Below, in pieces: positions 8,373 through 18,800 of a DNA stretch of 64,000 nt (position 1 is the first letter of the stretch; each line of letters starts with the position of its first letter). The stretch comes from JBJMQS01 sp045802605 (GTDB lineage: Bacteria; Planctomycetota; Planctomycetia; Gemmatales; Gemmataceae): the NCBI GenBank assembly GCA_045802605.1, contig JBJMQS010000057.1, positions 1 through 64,000 on the forward strand, read 5' to 3'. Below the pieces are notes generated by a model. It saw only the letters and a program-made list of their open reading frames with translations, did no database searches and was not told the DNA's origin. The position numbers were made by a program, and so were the translations under genes.

Positions 8373-10832
8373 ATGACCAAGCTCGAGTGTATTTGCGAAC
8401 CCGACCTTCGAGCGTTCGTGCTCGGTGAGTTGCCATCGCGTGTGGAGAAATTGGTCGCTGCCCACCTCGCCAACTGCGGTGCATGTGAAGCTGCAGTTCA
8501 ACAACTCGACAAGGCCACCGATCCGGTCATTCGCGGCCTTCGCCGGGTGCTCGGTGGTGACTCGCAGACGATCAGACCCGATTCACAGCCGACCGGTACC
8601 TCAGCGCCCTCGACTACGGACACCCCCACCGCACCGCCAGGATACGAGGTTCTCCGTGAACTTGGGCGAGGCGGTATGGGAGTCGTCTATTTAGCGCGGC
8701 AGCGGCATCCTCACCGGTTGGTGGCGCTGAAAGTCATGTTGGCTGGCTCACATGCCGGCGCGGCCGGGAAGGCCCGGTTTCTCGCGGAGGCCAATGTTCT
8801 GGCGCAATTGCGTCATCCGAACATCGTGCAGATCTTCGAGGTCAGTGAGACTGCCGGTCTGCCTTACCTCGCCCTCGAATACGTCGAAGGCGGCACACTC
8901 GCTCAGCAACTGCGCGGCGAACCGAAAACGGCACGCGACTCCGCACAGTTGATCAGTGTTTTGGCTGGTGCTGTTCACGTCGCGCATGAGTCGGGTGTGA
9001 TCCATCGTGATCTCAAGCCAGCCAACGTTTTGATGGGAACAGGCCAGTGGGGCGCCGATTTGAAAATCTCTGACTTCGGACTTGCTAAGCACAGTGGCCC
9101 GGAGCTGACGGCCACCGGTGAGTTGCTCGGCACCCCCGCTTACATGGCCCCGGAGCAAGCCCGCGGCAAACACGATGCGGTGGATGTGCGATCGGATGTT
9201 TATGCGCTTGGGGCAATCCTCTACGAAATGCTGACAGGGTGTCGGCCATTTTGCGGCGAATCCCACGTCGATACGCTGAAGCTCGTTTGTGAAATGGATC
9301 CAATTTCGCCACGACAGCTGCGGCCAAAATTACCTCGCGATTTAGAAACTGTTTGCTTGAAATGCTTGGAGAAAGATCCGACTCGTCGATACCCCTCCGC
9401 CGCCGAATTGAAGCAGGATTTGCAAAGATTTTTGGACGGTGGGTCGGTGCAGGCCCGGCCGATTGGCCGGATGGCGCGTTCCTGGCGATGGTGTCGCCGG
9501 CATCCAGCCGTGTCGTCGCTGTCGACACTGCTTGTCTTGGCGATTGCGATGGGAACGGCCGGCATCGTGCGTGCATACGGCCTGGCAAAAAACGAGCGCG
9601 ATGCGGCAATCGGCGAACGCGACCGCACCGGCCGACTATTCGATAACGCGCGCGGGTCGATTCAGGAGTTGATCGAGCAGGGACACGAGCTTGTCCACGC
9701 CCCAGCCACGGTGCGGCAAGGCCTGGACATGCTCGAAGTGGGCCGCCGGTATTACACAAAGTTGCTGAACGAAGATCCCACCGATCGCAAATTGCGACAG
9801 CAAGCGGTGTTGATCTGCAAACGGCTCGGAATGATCTACAACGAACGCCAGGAAATAGCACCCGCCGACAGTGCATGGTCCGAAGCGATCGAACATGCTG
9901 AGAAATTGATGAACGGTCTTGATGGCGAAACGTACCGCAAAGATTATTACGATCTCATCGTCCATCGTGCTGAAGAATTGATGGTGGCCCGACGTTATGA
10001 TGACGTCTTTCTGGTCACCGATTCCGCGGTGAATCTGGCTCGCGCGAATTCCGCGGCCCGGCCCAATGATGCTGAGATCGCCTGGCAGTTGCACGCGCCA
10101 TTGTTGTTTCGCGGCATTTCCGCGCGGCAGGCGGAACGCTGGGAGCAGGCCGATGCGGAACTTTCGGAAGGCTTGGCAATCGTCCGGAAATTCGGCGAAC
10201 AATTTGGCGTAGAGAAACACTTTAATATCGAGGCCAATTACCTCAATCAACTTTCAGCCACGGCGATCGGCCGTCATCGCATTCCGGCAGCCATTGATTT
10301 CAGTCAGGAAGCGGTGAACGTTGGCCGACGTGCGGTGGAAGCGTTCCCGACCAATCCCGACATTTGCGCATGCCTGGCGGGTACGCTCAGCTTCCTGGGG
10401 CGCGCTAGATACAACAATCGCGATTGGTCGGGCACGGTCGATGCCGACCGGGAAGCCCACGAGATTTTCATCCGCCAATGGAAACACTCCAAAAATCAAG
10501 CCGGCGCGTACGAGAGAATAGCGTTGGGCACCAAGCTGATTGCCGATTCATTGGATCAAATGAGTCGTGACTTGGAAGCAATTCCTGATTTGCAAAAACT
10601 CATCGAGCTGGAACCGCCAACCCGGCTGGTCCGAAACAATCCGAATCCACCCGATTTGTTCGAATGTTACGGACGCTTGGCTCACCTCTTGGTTAAGAGC
10701 GGCAAGGTGGACGACGCTCGGCGCGTGCATGCTGAGGCGATGACCAGATTCGCTGCCGTTCCGGACAAATCGCATGGCTTTACAACGGCAGAAAAATGGC
10801 TCACCGCCGTCGCCGAAGAAATGGCGAAGTAA
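8373..10832 (+). CDS. Membrane Ser/Thr protein kinase with N-terminal anti-sigma-type zinc finger
   Basis: The product is 819 residues. Residues 20-45 hold a H-x3-C-x2-C zinc finger (HLANCGAC), as in ZAS anti-sigma factors. The kinase domain spans roughly 90-350: YEVLRELGRGGMGVVYLARQ (glycine loop), ALKVML (Lys120), VIHRDLKPANVLM (Asp213), ISDFGLAKH and GTPAYMAPEQARG. A single TM segment lies near 380-400 (STLLVLAIAMGTAGIV). The remaining 400 residues are helical and TPR-like, with repeats such as RKDYYDLIVHRAEELMVARR; they presumably sense or bind partners outside the cytoplasm. ATG 8373 is preferred over TTG 8367. It is divergent from an ECF sigma gene. A fused zinc finger and kinase suggests phosphorylation-dependent release of a sigma factor, which is inference. 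Confidence 0.9.
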   Translation: MTKLECICEPDLRAFVLGELPSRVEKLVAAHLANCGACEAAVQQLDKATDPVIRGLRRVLGGDSQTIRPDSQPTGTSAPSTTDTPTAPPGYEVLRELGRGGMGVVYLARQRHPHRLVALKVMLAGSHAGAAGKARFLAEANVLAQLRHPNIVQIFEVSETAGLPYLALEYVEGGTLAQQLRGEPKTARDSAQLISVLAGAVHVAHESGVIHRDLKPANVLMGTGQWGADLKISDFGLAKHSGPELTATGELLGTPAYMAPEQARGKHDAVDVRSDVYALGAILYEMLTGCRPFCGESHVDTLKLVCEMDPISPRQLRPKLPRDLETVCLKCLEKDPTRRYPSAAELKQDLQRFLDGGSVQARPIGRMARSWRWCRRHPAVSSLSTLLVLAIAMGTAGIVRAYGLAKNERDAAIGERDRTGRLFDNARGSIQELIEQGHELVHAPATVRQGLDMLEVGRRYYTKLLNEDPTDRKLRQQAVLICKRLGMIYNERQEIAPADSAWSEAIEHAEKLMNGLDGETYRKDYYDLIVHRAEELMVARRYDDVFLVTDSAVNLARANSAARPNDAEIAWQLHAPLLFRGISARQAERWEQADAELSEGLAIVRKFGEQFGVEKHFNIEANYLNQLSATAIGRHRIPAAIDFSQEAVNVGRRAVEAFPTNPDICACLAGTLSFLGRARYNNRDWSGTVDADREAHEIFIRQWKHSKNQAGAYERIALGTKLIADSLDQMSRDLEAIPDLQKLIELEPPTRLVRNNPNPPDLFECYGRLAHLLVKSGKVDDARRVHAEAMTRFAAVPDKSHGFTTAEKWLTAVAEEMAK

Positions 10833-11033
10833 ACAGTAGTTCGGTGGCCGCAGAATCACGATGGGTCATTGCGGGATCAATTGCCTCCTTGCCATCAGTG
10901 TCTTGGGTCATTTGGTAGACCAAACACGCTTCGGTCACATCGACCGAAACCACCGGCCGAGGAAACGGCGGTGGGTCAAGCGATGAAACGATGGAATTCT
11001 GCTTGCAAGTTGTCGGTCGCATCTTTCACGATT
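10833..11033. other. Intergenic, convergent 3' ends
   Basis: This 200-bp gap lies between two convergent kinase genes. I see no gene and no clear terminator in it. Confidence 0.4.
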
Positions 11034-14000
11034 TTACTCCGCCGTCGGTTGGGCGTTCCAGATGTAGATGGCGTCAATCGCGCGAACTGCCAGTTTGTGT
11101 CCGTCGGGTGATAATGCCGCCTGGCTGAAATCTGAAGAGGGGATCGGCAGAGTGAGGAGTTCTCGCGATGCCTCTAGATTCCAAATAGTAATCATGTTCG
11201 GCATCGAACGAGACCCACGCAAAACAAAAAGCCGACGATCATCGGGCGAGATGAGAATTGATCGTATGGAGGGCGGTAACTCGGAAACAACAACGATCGT
11301 CCCGGTGACTAACTCCAAACGCCGCAGTTGCAGATCGCCGCCGGCGAGAAACAGATATCGGCCGTCGGCTGAAAGCGTGGCCGCATCGACTTGACCAAAG
11401 AGCTGGACCGAAGGTTTGGCAGCGCCAGTCGCGCAATCCCAGAAGCGAACTATTCCCTGCGATTCGACCGCAATTAAAATCGCTCCATCGAGCGTGAAGT
11501 CGAGAAACGTGAACTGCTTCCATTTGCCAACATCTGTCAGCTCGATTTCGTGACCATCGACCACACGGCGAAGCATCAATTTTTGCGGGTCCTGGGAACG
11601 GCGAACGCCGGCCATCATTTGGCCATCCGGTGAGAGAACCCAGCGCTCGAATCGTCGCTCCCAAACGCCTTCCTGCAATTCAGCCACTTCATGGGTTTGC
11701 CCAGTGGAAGCATTCCAAAGGCATGAGGGGCCACTCTTCTCGGCCTTCGCGAATAGCACCCAGCGATCTGGTCCGTAATTGTTTGCAGCGCGGACAATAC
11801 CCGCGGGCAATTTAATTTCGGCCTGTGGCTTTCCTGTGGCTGCATACATGATCCTGACATCGGCCCGCTGTCGGGATCCAATGTCTGTTGTCGACGCGAC
11901 GACGATTGAATCGCTGGGAGGAACGAAAAATATTCTATTAAGGCCTGTTAGCGGCGTGCTTTCAGCGGTACGCACGCAAATTGGGCCGGGTGGCTCATTC
12001 CGTTTCCAGGTGTTAATGATCCCTCGATGATTAACCGCGATCACCAACTCTCCGTCTTGCGAAAACGCGAGGTCGGAGATCGGGCCTGTGCTCCCGGGGT
12101 ACATCGCGACTTGTTGAAGGGAATTGAGATCCCACAGCCGCACGGTCAAGTCTGCGCTGCCGGTCGCGACCGCCTTGCCATCCGGAGAGAACGCCAGCGA
12201 GGTGATTGTGCCTTGATGGCCATGGAGTTCTCCGGTCGGTTGCCCGGTCTGTGCGTCAAAGATATGCAATGTATGATCATCGGTGGCCACGAGTATCCGT
12301 TGGCCATCCGGAGAGTACGCCAGTCCTTCTGCCATCCACATCCGCTTTGGCAGTGCCAAGGTAAATAAGAGACCTTTTTCGCGGTCGAAGCAGAACACGG
12401 TACCAAACATTCCCATCGACGAATCGGTCATGTACCGCGCCGTCGATTCTGCGGCGGATTTCGGGGCGGTCAGTCCATACACCGCCAGCCGATGGCCGTC
12501 CAGCGACAGCGCCTTCCCTGCAAACGATTGGTCTTGGCCGACCGGGATATACATTCCTGGCGTGCTATGTTCCCGAGGAACTTCGGGGCCCACGCGAAAT
12601 GCGACTCGAATTTCCGATGACGGCTTGGTAAGGACAGACCATAAGTTGGCGACACTGGAAGACGATTTGCTCTGTGCGGCGTTTGGTAAATTCCATTTGG
12701 TTTGCACCGACGTGAGCGCTCGGTCATCGCCGAGCACTGAGAACTCCGCCAGTTCTTCGCTAGGAGAGTGTGCGATGTAGGCTACTTCCAGAGGTGGACT
12801 GATCTCTTGCCCGGTGGCTAGATCGTTCGTACGAATGCATGCCTTGCCCTCGATGACGCGTGCAATGCGTGGCTTCGATTCGCTTCCCGGTTGAACAGAC
12901 GTGCCGACAAGTTCGGCGGTCACCAAAATCCATCGGTTCGAATGAGTTGAATCGCGACGACAAGCGAGCACAAGCTGCCCCGGCACATCGCGGCTTTCCC
13001 CAGTTTGAGTGTTCCAGAGCCGAAGCGGTTTGTCGTTCGCAATCCGGCCAATGGTGTAGCTGCCATCAGCCAATAGCCGAAGATCCTTAAACCCGTCTCC
13101 CAGCCGCCGAACCTCAACGGCTCCATGACAAACCCGATTCAGATAATGCCATTCAAATCCTCGCAAGTCCGCTTCAGAAGGCTTAGGCCGATGTGCATCC
13201 AGAAGCTGCAAGACCCGCGGCACATTGCCGACCTCCCAGGCGCGGGCCGCGAGGCTCATATCGGCCGCGTGCCAATACTGGCGAGCTTTGCGCTCTCCCT
13301 CTTGTGCCTCGACCGCGAGTACATCAGCACGCTTCCGCTCTTCAACGGCCCTCTGGCGCTGTTCCAGTTCGCTGATATTCGCCTCGTGCAGGAATTCGTT
13401 AAGGTATTTTTGCTTTGTCAGGCTTGCCCATAGGTAAAAGACAAATGCGAAAAGCAATAAACAAACCGCAGTGGAAAGCGCTGCGACGGCGGGACGCCTT
13501 TTAGCCCATTTCCACGCCCACTCGCCGAGAGTGATAGGTTTGGCTTTAATGGGCTCGCCGCGCTGCCAGCGGCCTAATTCATCCGCCAATGCCGCGGCGG
13601 ACTCGTAACGCTTACCCGGTTCTTTCTCCAAACACTTCAGCGCGATCGTTTCCAGATCGCGATCGACGGACGGATCGATCGCAGTGGGCCGAGTCGGCTC
13701 CTTCTCCAGGACTTGCAATACGGTTTCAATTGTGGTTGCGGCCTGGAACGGTGGTCGGCCGGTGAGACATTCGTAAAGGATCGCGCCCAGTGAATACACA
13801 TCGGCAGCGGTAGAAAGCTGCTTTTCCGCCCGGGCCTGCTCAGGCGCCATATAGCTGGGCGTGCCGAGGATCGCTCCAGTCTGTGTTTGTTTCGAATCGC
13901 CTTCCACGCGTTTGGCTAATCCGAAGTCAGTGACGAGCGGCTGGTCGTGTGTGTCGAGCAAGATGTTGCCGGGCTTAAGATCCCGGTGCAAGATGCCGCG

Positions 14001-14597
14001 CTGGTGGGCGTAGTGCACGGCGCGAGCTACCGAAATCAAAATGTCAACAGCACACTTCGCCGATTGTCGGAGATTTGCTTTCAACCACTCCGCCAAGCTG
14101 CCACCTATCACCAACTTCATCGAAAAATATTGCTGCCCCTGATGCTCGCCAACCTCATAAATCGGCACGATGTTCGGATGGTCGAGATTCGCGGCCGCCT
14201 CCGCTTCGGCGCGGAACCGCTGCACGTCGGTCGTTGACGCCAGTTGGCCAGCCAGAATCATCTTCAGTGCGACCAGCCGATTGAGTGAGATTTGGCGAGC
14301 CTTGTAAACCACCCCCATGCCGCCGCGAGCTAACTCTTCGAGCAGTTCGTAGTCGCCGAAATAGCGGATCGTTATGCCCGCTGTTAACGCGTCCGGCTCG
14401 TTGGGGCCCAATGTCGCCGGCTCGACAAACCGATGCATGCGGTCGTGATCGCTGAAGAATGACTTCAACTCATCGGCGAAATCCGGGTGTGCCGCGATGA
14501 GCATCGCGCGATCGGGCGCATGGCCAGCCGCGGCTTCGCGCAAGTAGTCGGCGATCACGGCGTTGGTGCGTTCATCGCTGGAGCGTGGCTCGCTCAT
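11034..14597 (-). CDS. Ser/Thr protein kinase with TM segment and C-terminal WD40 repeats
   Basis: The product is 1187 residues from ATG 14597, which overlaps the sigma-factor stop (ATGA). The kinase domain covers about 80-340: YELLEELARGGMGVVYKARQ, ALKMIL (Lys112), GILHRDLKPGNILL, VTDFGLAKR and GTPSYMAPEQARA. A TM helix follows (STAVCLLLFAFVFYLWAS), then a charged coiled coil (ELEQRQRAVEERKRADVLAV) and the segment LRGFEWHYLNRVCHG that commonly leads into WD40 propellers in planctomycetes. WD repeats include GHQGTITSLAFSPDGKAVAT and ADLTVRLWDLNSLQQVA; several later blades are degenerate. The kinase is cytoplasmic and the propeller extracytoplasmic. Partner sensing is inferred. The tight coupling to an ECF sigma gene is characteristic of this phylum. 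Confidence 0.92.
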   Translation of the reverse strand: MSEPRSSDERTNAVIADYLREAAAGHAPDRAMLIAAHPDFADELKSFFSDHDRMHRFVEPATLGPNEPDALTAGITIRYFGDYELLEELARGGMGVVYKARQISLNRLVALKMILAGQLASTTDVQRFRAEAEAAANLDHPNIVPIYEVGEHQGQQYFSMKLVIGGSLAEWLKANLRQSAKCAVDILISVARAVHYAHQRGILHRDLKPGNILLDTHDQPLVTDFGLAKRVEGDSKQTQTGAILGTPSYMAPEQARAEKQLSTAADVYSLGAILYECLTGRPPFQAATTIETVLQVLEKEPTRPTAIDPSVDRDLETIALKCLEKEPGKRYESAAALADELGRWQRGEPIKAKPITLGEWAWKWAKRRPAVAALSTAVCLLLFAFVFYLWASLTKQKYLNEFLHEANISELEQRQRAVEERKRADVLAVEAQEGERKARQYWHAADMSLAARAWEVGNVPRVLQLLDAHRPKPSEADLRGFEWHYLNRVCHGAVEVRRLGDGFKDLRLLADGSYTIGRIANDKPLRLWNTQTGESRDVPGQLVLACRRDSTHSNRWILVTAELVGTSVQPGSESKPRIARVIEGKACIRTNDLATGQEISPPLEVAYIAHSPSEELAEFSVLGDDRALTSVQTKWNLPNAAQSKSSSSVANLWSVLTKPSSEIRVAFRVGPEVPREHSTPGMYIPVGQDQSFAGKALSLDGHRLAVYGLTAPKSAAESTARYMTDSSMGMFGTVFCFDREKGLLFTLALPKRMWMAEGLAYSPDGQRILVATDDHTLHIFDAQTGQPTGELHGHQGTITSLAFSPDGKAVATGSADLTVRLWDLNSLQQVAMYPGSTGPISDLAFSQDGELVIAVNHRGIINTWKRNEPPGPICVRTAESTPLTGLNRIFFVPPSDSIVVASTTDIGSRQRADVRIMYAATGKPQAEIKLPAGIVRAANNYGPDRWVLFAKAEKSGPSCLWNASTGQTHEVAELQEGVWERRFERWVLSPDGQMMAGVRRSQDPQKLMLRRVVDGHEIELTDVGKWKQFTFLDFTLDGAILIAVESQGIVRFWDCATGAAKPSVQLFGQVDAATLSADGRYLFLAGGDLQLRRLELVTGTIVVVSELPPSIRSILISPDDRRLFVLRGSRSMPNMITIWNLEASRELLTLPIPSSDFSQAALSPDGHKLAVRAIDAIYIWNAQPTAE

Positions 14598-15157
14598 GAG
14601 ACCTCCGGAATTAATAGTTCGCGAAGTTGTTTCAATCCGCGTTTGAGCAAGCCGGCGACCGCAGCCGGGGTGCGCTCCAATTGCAATCCGATGCGATCGA
14701 GCGACCAACCCTGGAAGTAATGCAAAACGATTGCTTCGCGCGAAGCCTCGGATAAGCTCGCCATCGCGTCCGCCAACGCTGTCAGTTGCTCATTGCGACC
14801 CGCGCGAATACTTGGCGAAGTATCCGGAGCAGCCAACAACGATGCTAATTGCACCGAGGATTGATCGAGCGACGATTGGAGCGACCGTTCGCGTTTCACG
14901 TCGCGCTTTTCCCGGTGGTTGGCCCGCAATGCGTCGGCGAGGTTGCACGCCAGAATTTTGCGAAACCACGTCGCGTGCTCAGCTTCGGTTGTACCGCGAA
15001 ACTGCGCTTTGCAACGAAAGGCGTCGAGCAGCGTCTGCTGCACTAAGTCGGACGCTTCCGGCTGGCCACGCCGAGCCGGTCCTAATTGAACGCGAGCCAA
15101 GAGCAGCAGATATTGCCGCCAGCGTTCGATCGCAGCATCGGTTCCGGACTCGGACAT
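14594..15157 (-). CDS. ECF-family RNA polymerase sigma factor
   Basis: The product is 187 residues from ATG 15157 with GAGGAA five bases upstream. Region 2 has EASDLVQQTLLDAFRCKAQF and ATWFRKILACNLADALRANH; region 4 has ASREAIVLHYFQGWSLDRIG and RTPAAVAGLLKRGLKQLREL. This is the planctomycete class that precedes kinase genes. Its stop overlaps the kinase-WD40 start by four bases, so the two are co-translated. The kinase probably modulates its activity. Confidence 0.92.
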   Translation of the reverse strand: MSESGTDAAIERWRQYLLLLARVQLGPARRGQPEASDLVQQTLLDAFRCKAQFRGTTEAEHATWFRKILACNLADALRANHREKRDVKRERSLQSSLDQSSVQLASLLAAPDTSPSIRAGRNEQLTALADAMASLSEASREAIVLHYFQGWSLDRIGLQLERTPAAVAGLLKRGLKQLRELLIPEVS

Positions 15158-15819
15158 CGGGTTCCTCTATGGAACTAGCCGACGTTTGACAGCGAGCTGG
15201 GCGCGCTGAACTGCTTGTTGTCGAAATTAGATAAAACTTCGGCCCGCTAGGTGCACTGAACCACCTTCGTCGCCGGACAGTGTCTTAATTGCCTCCGAAT
15301 TGCGGCACTGTCGTGTGACCCATCGATCGGACTCTAAACGGAAAATACATCGACGTTCGAATTCGGAGCCTAATGGTTTCGCCATGAGCATCACGAATAA
15401 TCCGAGGACGTTGTACAGATATGTCAGAACGCTGATCCGTTGAGCGCGTCGGTCACATCGCCCTTAGCCCGCTGCGTCGAGGTGTCGGACCCAAGCGCGC
15501 AAGACCGATCGCGCATTGCCGTGCTTGGGGTGGCATCGAGCCGAAAGTCTGTTCAAGTCGCCTAAAGAGGGTTCAACCGCAGTCGAACCCACTCGGGGAG
15601 CCGCCCCTTCGGGCTTCGGCGCGATGCAGCCCATGACAACAGTCGCACGAGTTATCTTCACAATGTCTTAATGAATCCAGGGCATCCAGATACGCTTTTC
15701 AATTGCATTTCGGGTACTGCACCCGTAAGTTGATTTCCTATCACCCAAAAAACACCACTGACTCAAATCTCAGGCGAAGACGGCCTGTCGAGGTGAGTCC
15801 CACATTCGGAGACAAATCC
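15158..15819. other. Intergenic region of about 660 bp, divergent promoters, small inverted repeats
   Basis: No supportable gene lies here. Two short inverted repeats are visible: GACAGTG...CACTGTC at 15276-15312 and GGGTTC...GAACCC at 15569-15590. The region must hold promoters for the sigma operon (leftward) and the giant beta-helix gene (rightward), but I cannot assign boxes confidently. Confidence 0.4.
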
Positions 15820-18800
15820 ATGTCGTTCGGCCACTCATTCCGTCGCTTGTTTGGCAAGCGCGCTATTCGGCCAAGACTGAATCGTGGGATTCGCTTCGGG
15901 TACACTCGGTTGACACTTAACGAATTAGAAGATCGAAGGGTCCCTGCGACGATCACCGTTACAGGCAACGGGGATGATGTGGTCGTGGGCGGCGGTTGTA
16001 CGCTTCGTGAAGCGATCCAGTCGATCATGGGCACGACGGACGCAAATGGCGATGTGACATCGAACAAAACTGGAAGCTATGGCACTAACGACTCCATTAT
16101 TTTCAATGGCGCCATGACGATTTCGGTGGGCGCCACTTTGGGCCAATTGACGATCAGCAAGCCAATTTCCATTTCAGGTCTCGGCCAGAACTTGACCGTC
16201 ATTCAGAACGCCAAGACGGCCGCTGCGGATGCCCGCATCTTTGACCTTTCTGCGACGGGCAACGCTGTCATCAAAATGAATGACATGACGTTGTCGAACG
16301 GAAACCTCATCGCCGGAGCAGGCAATCTGGGCGGGGCCATTCGCAATGCGGATGAGTTCTTGGAGCTGACGAATGTGACCTTCAGCAACAACACGGCAGT
16401 CGGCCAGTCGACTGGTGCGACTGGCGGCTCTGCGGCTGGCGGCGCTATCGCCATGACGGTAGCGGGCGGAAAACTGACTTTGACTGGCTGCACGTTTACG
16501 AACAACCTTGCCAGCGGGACTGTTTCTGGCTCGAGTGGATCCGGTGGTGCAGTCGTTGTCATCGCCGCGTCCACGGTCACGGTTAACAGTTGCTCGTTTC
16601 TCAGCAATACCGCCGGCGTTTCGGGCGGCGCGCTCCAGTTCACGGCGACTTCGAACTGTTCGATTACCAATTCGACGTTTACAAGCAACAGCGCCTCTAC
16701 CAGCGGCGGTGGGGTGCTGAACATGACTGGTGCGTCATCGACGGTGTCGATCAGTTCGACGACATTTACGACCAACTCGGCCTCTGGTAGCACAGGCGGC
16801 GCAGTGAACCTCACAGGCGCTTCAACAACGGCGTCATTTACGGCCTGCAATTGGAGTGCGAACGTCTCGTCGAGCAACGGTGGCGCATTTCAAGGGTCCG
16901 GCAACACGGCGATCTACAACTTTACAAGTTGCACGGTGACCACCAACCAGTCGGCGGGCGCGTCAGGAGGCGGCGGATTGCGATTCCAAGGCACGAGCCC
17001 CACGGTCACGATCGATAGTTGTACCCTGAGCGGCAATACCGCCAATGGCTCTGGATCGGCAGGTGCAATTAGCAACACGGGCGGCACAAGCCCCGTGATG
17101 AACATTAGCAACACCCTCATCTCAGGCAACGTGGCTGCCGGAACATCTGGCGGCGGTTTAGATATCACGGCTGCTAGCACCACGATTACCAACAGCACGA
17201 TTTCGGGCAATTCGGTTGTTGGCGCGGCCGGTAATGGCGGCGGTTTGACGATTACCACGGGCGCGCTGACGGTCTACAACAGCACCATCTACGGTAACAC
17301 CGCTGGGACGGGAACTGGAGCCGGCGGCGGCATTCGTAAGTCGCAGATAAACGGCACGGGCGCGGTGACACTTTACAGCACAATTGTAGCCGGCAATGTC
17401 GCTTCGACTGCTGCGGACATTTCTAGTAGCGCCACGACCGTAACGATTAATATTGGCGGAGGCAGAAATTTGATCGGCGTGGCCAACGCCGGCAATTTCA
17501 CCCTGTCCGGCATCAACAAGACGGGCGTGGATACCTCGCCGCTCGATGCCAAGCTGAACTCACTGGGTAGCAATGGCGGCCCGACACTCACGCATTCACT
17601 ACAAACCAAGAGCCCGGCATTCAACGCTGGTTCCAACGTATTGGTACTGCCGTTCGATCAGCGCGGCACTGGTTTCTCACGGGTCAACGGGTCGAACGCT
17701 GACGTCGGTGCGTTCGAAGGTGTTTCGCCTGATCCGGGCGCTAAGGTCACATTGCCGAATGTCCCCCCGATTAATGCCAGTTACCAAGCTATCGTGGTTT
17801 ACGCCGACGAAACAGGAATCGACACAACCACGATTGATGTCAATGACGTGGTGTTGAGCGGCCCTGTGCATGTCGGCAACCTATCGCCAACAACAGTGAC
17901 CTTCACTGGGCCAGTCACGAGCGTGACCGCGACGTACACATTCACGCCGCCGGGCAGTTCGTGGGACTACAGCGACGATGGCGTTTACACGCTTACGATG
18001 CAACCAAATCAGGTCTTGGACACCGACGGTCCGAATCCGGTAGCAAGCGGAGGCCTCGGCAGTTTTTCGGTGACGATTGCATTGCCAAATCCGTTCGTCG
18101 TTGATAATTCGGGTGACACCGATGATGGCGACGTGGGGCCCACCAAATTGACTTTGCGCGAGGCCATCCGCTTGTCGAACGCCACGCCCGGCCAGCTCGA
18201 CTCGATCACGTTTGATAGCAGCTTGAATGGCAAGACGATCACCATGGGCTCACAGATAACTATCACAGACGCCTTGAGCATCACCGGCTTGGGCGCTGCG
18301 AATCTAAAACTAAGCGGTGGCAGCCTGAGTCGGATTTTGAATGTCAATCTCACGACAGGCACCGACACTGTCACGATTTCCCAAATCAAATTCTCCGATG
18401 GCAATGGTACCGACGGCCCAGGTGGCGCTATCACTGAAAGCAGCGGCAACCTGACTCTGAACACAGTGACATTTGACTTTAACCAGAGTTCGGTGGGGTC
18501 GGGCGCGGCTGGCGGCGCAATCTCGTTCGGCGCAGTAGCCAGGCTGACGCTGAACAATTGCACGCTCACGAACAACAGCGCCGCCGGCTCTTCTACGTCG
18601 TCCACTGGTGGGGGTGGCGCGATTAGCACTTCAGGCGCGGCCACAGTGACCTTGAATAACTGCTTGCTCGACAGCAACTCTTCGACTTTCGATGGCGGTG
18701 GTGCGATCCATGGTCAGACAACGCTGACGGTGAACGTCAATGACTCGACCATCACGAATAACAATTCCGGTGGTTTTGGCGGCGCAATGTTCCTCAATAC

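Noticed and set aside
9085..9876. Minus-strand frame opposite the kinase gene
   Set aside because: Shadow of a well-supported kinase; no motif.
16203..16877. Long minus-strand frames opposite the giant beta-helix gene
   Set aside because: They are the antisense of Gly/Thr/Asn repeats and give Pro/Val/Leu-rich nonsense; several such shadows exist along the gene.
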